Shown: positions 6,231 to 7,019 of the stretch, piece by piece
Layout of the letters: every line of letters begins with the position of its first letter
How positions within the stretch are numbered: the stretch's first letter is position 1
From: Candidatus Poribacteria bacterium
Lineage (GTDB): Bacteria; Poribacteria; WGA-4E; B28-G17
Length of the DNA stretch: 7,019 nt
Assembly: GCA_003645735.1 (NCBI GenBank)
Contig: QNBQ01000081.1
Coordinates: forward strand, 1-7,019
Direction: 5' to 3'
The notes under the pieces: generated by a model
What the model saw: only the letters and a program-made list of their open reading frames with translations
Databases searched by the model: none
What the model was told of the DNA's origin: nothing
Position numbers and translations under genes: made by a program

Positions 6231-7017
6231 GCTTTTGTTGGCCATCGACATCGGAAACACGACCACCGTCATAGGGGTCTTCAAAGGGGAAGAGCTGGCC
6301 CGCAGCTGGAGGATAGCGACCGAAAACGGAAGGCTGGCCGACGAATACGGCGCCCTTTTCACCCTCTTCCTGAGGGATGCGGGCGTAGACCCCCTCTCGA
6401 TAGAGGGCGTGGTGATCTCATCGGTTGTCCCCGCCGTCCTGCCCAACGTCGTCGAGATGTGCCGCAGATACCTCAAGCGGGAGCCGGTGGTTGTGAGCGC
6501 CGAGATGGATCTGGGGCTGGTTTTGAAGGTGAAAAACCCGCTAGAAGTGGGGGCGGATAGGATAGTCAACGCGTTGGGGGCGTATGAGGAGCACGGCGGG
6601 CCTTGTATAGTGGTCGACTTCGGGACGGCCACGACCTTCGACGTCATCTCCTCCAAGGGCGAATACCTGGGCGGAGCGATAGCGCCTGGGATAGGGATAT
6701 CGATGGAAGCTCTCTTCAGCAGGGCAGCCAAGCTCCCCAAGGTTGAGCTCAAAAAACCCCCCTCCCCTATCGGCTCCGACACGATCACCTCCGTCCAATC
6801 CGGCTTCTTCTACGGCTTCCTCGGGCAGATGGAGGAGATCATAAGGAGGATAACCGAGGAGCTTCACCGCATGGGCGAGCCTAGGCCGAAGGTCATAGCG
6901 ACCGGCGGGCTGGCCGAGCTGATCGCCTCCGCATCGAAGCTCGTCGATCTGATCGACCCCGATCTGACGATCAAAGGGCTGAGGATCGCCTATCGCCGGA
7001 TAACCGGTTACCCCTAA
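6223..7017 (+). CDS. coaX: Type III pantothenate kinase
   Basis: A 264-residue cytoplasmic kinase of the ASKHA fold; it phosphorylates pantothenate to 4'-phosphopantothenate using ATP, the first step of CoA synthesis. Length is close to the family norm of about 255-260. The N-terminal phosphate loop is DIGNT (9-13). GADR (110-113) holds the catalytic Asp112. DFGTATTFD (132-140) is the second ATP-binding element and includes the monovalent-cation region. GGAIAPGI (150-157), IGSDT (183-187) and ATGGLA (226-231) follow, and the protein ends with the family-typical PDLTIKGL. CoaX enzymes need K+ or NH4+, have high Km for ATP and resist CoA feedback. The ATG lies 8 bases inside the transporter gene, with AGGGG a few bases upstream, so it is co-transcribed and probably coupled. 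All key residues are present, so it should be functional; the stop lies two bases before the window end. Confidence 0.97.
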   Translation: MDKLLLAIDIGNTTTVIGVFKGEELARSWRIATENGRLADEYGALFTLFLRDAGVDPLSIEGVVISSVVPAVLPNVVEMCRRYLKREPVVVSAEMDLGLVLKVKNPLEVGADRIVNALGAYEEHGGPCIVVDFGTATTFDVISSKGEYLGGAIAPGIGISMEALFSRAAKLPKVELKKPPSPIGSDTITSVQSGFFYGFLGQMEEIIRRITEELHRMGEPRPKVIATGGLAELIASASKLVDLIDPDLTIKGLRIAYRRITGYP

Positions 7018-7019
7018 CA

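Overview
The window is GC-rich bacterial chromosome, densely packed on both strands. The mix is a cytoplasmic GH29 fucosidase translationally coupled to a zinc-dependent dehydrogenase, an FG-GAP/VCBS beta-propeller relic, a fused ABC exporter and a type III pantothenate kinase. Arginine AGG and isoleucine ATA codons are frequent. The gene styles resemble those in uncultivated, polysaccharide-degrading lineages such as Candidatus Poribacteria or related planctomycete-like groups. That placement is an inference from protein style only. No rRNA or other phylogenetic marker gene is present.

Layout from left to right. (1) Positions 2-388, plus strand: the C-terminal half of a HAD-IIA (NagD-like) sugar-phosphate phosphatase, cut by the window edge. 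(2) Positions 436-2894, minus strand: a two-gene operon, GH29 alpha-L-fucosidase followed by an MDR-family zinc dehydrogenase, joined by an ATGA start/stop overlap. It is read from a strong sigma70-type promoter at 2963-2991. The roughly 60-nt leader contains a 6-bp hairpin and a 10-codon mini-ORF. (3) Positions 3017-4128, plus strand: a beta-propeller (FG-GAP/VCBS repeat) gene that appears dead. It has no start codon, a frameshift near 3250-3260 and stops in both relevant frames. (4) Positions 4125-7017, plus strand: a second operon with its own near-consensus promoter, whose -35 box overlaps the stop codon of the dead gene. It encodes a fused TMD-NBD ABC exporter and CoaX, which overlap by 8 bases.

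Functionally, the minus-strand pair looks like a small intracellular sugar-processing unit: the fucosidase releases a terminal sugar and the dehydrogenase oxidises a polyol or sugar. The exporter and CoaX share a transcript but have no obvious biochemical link. CoaX catalyses the first step of CoA synthesis and is a housekeeping gene. I see no tRNA, rRNA, CRISPR array, insertion sequence or phage gene. Nothing here amounts to a clearly new system. The items most worth checking are the leader of the fucosidase operon, the decaying beta-propeller gene and the long extracellular insertion in the exporter.
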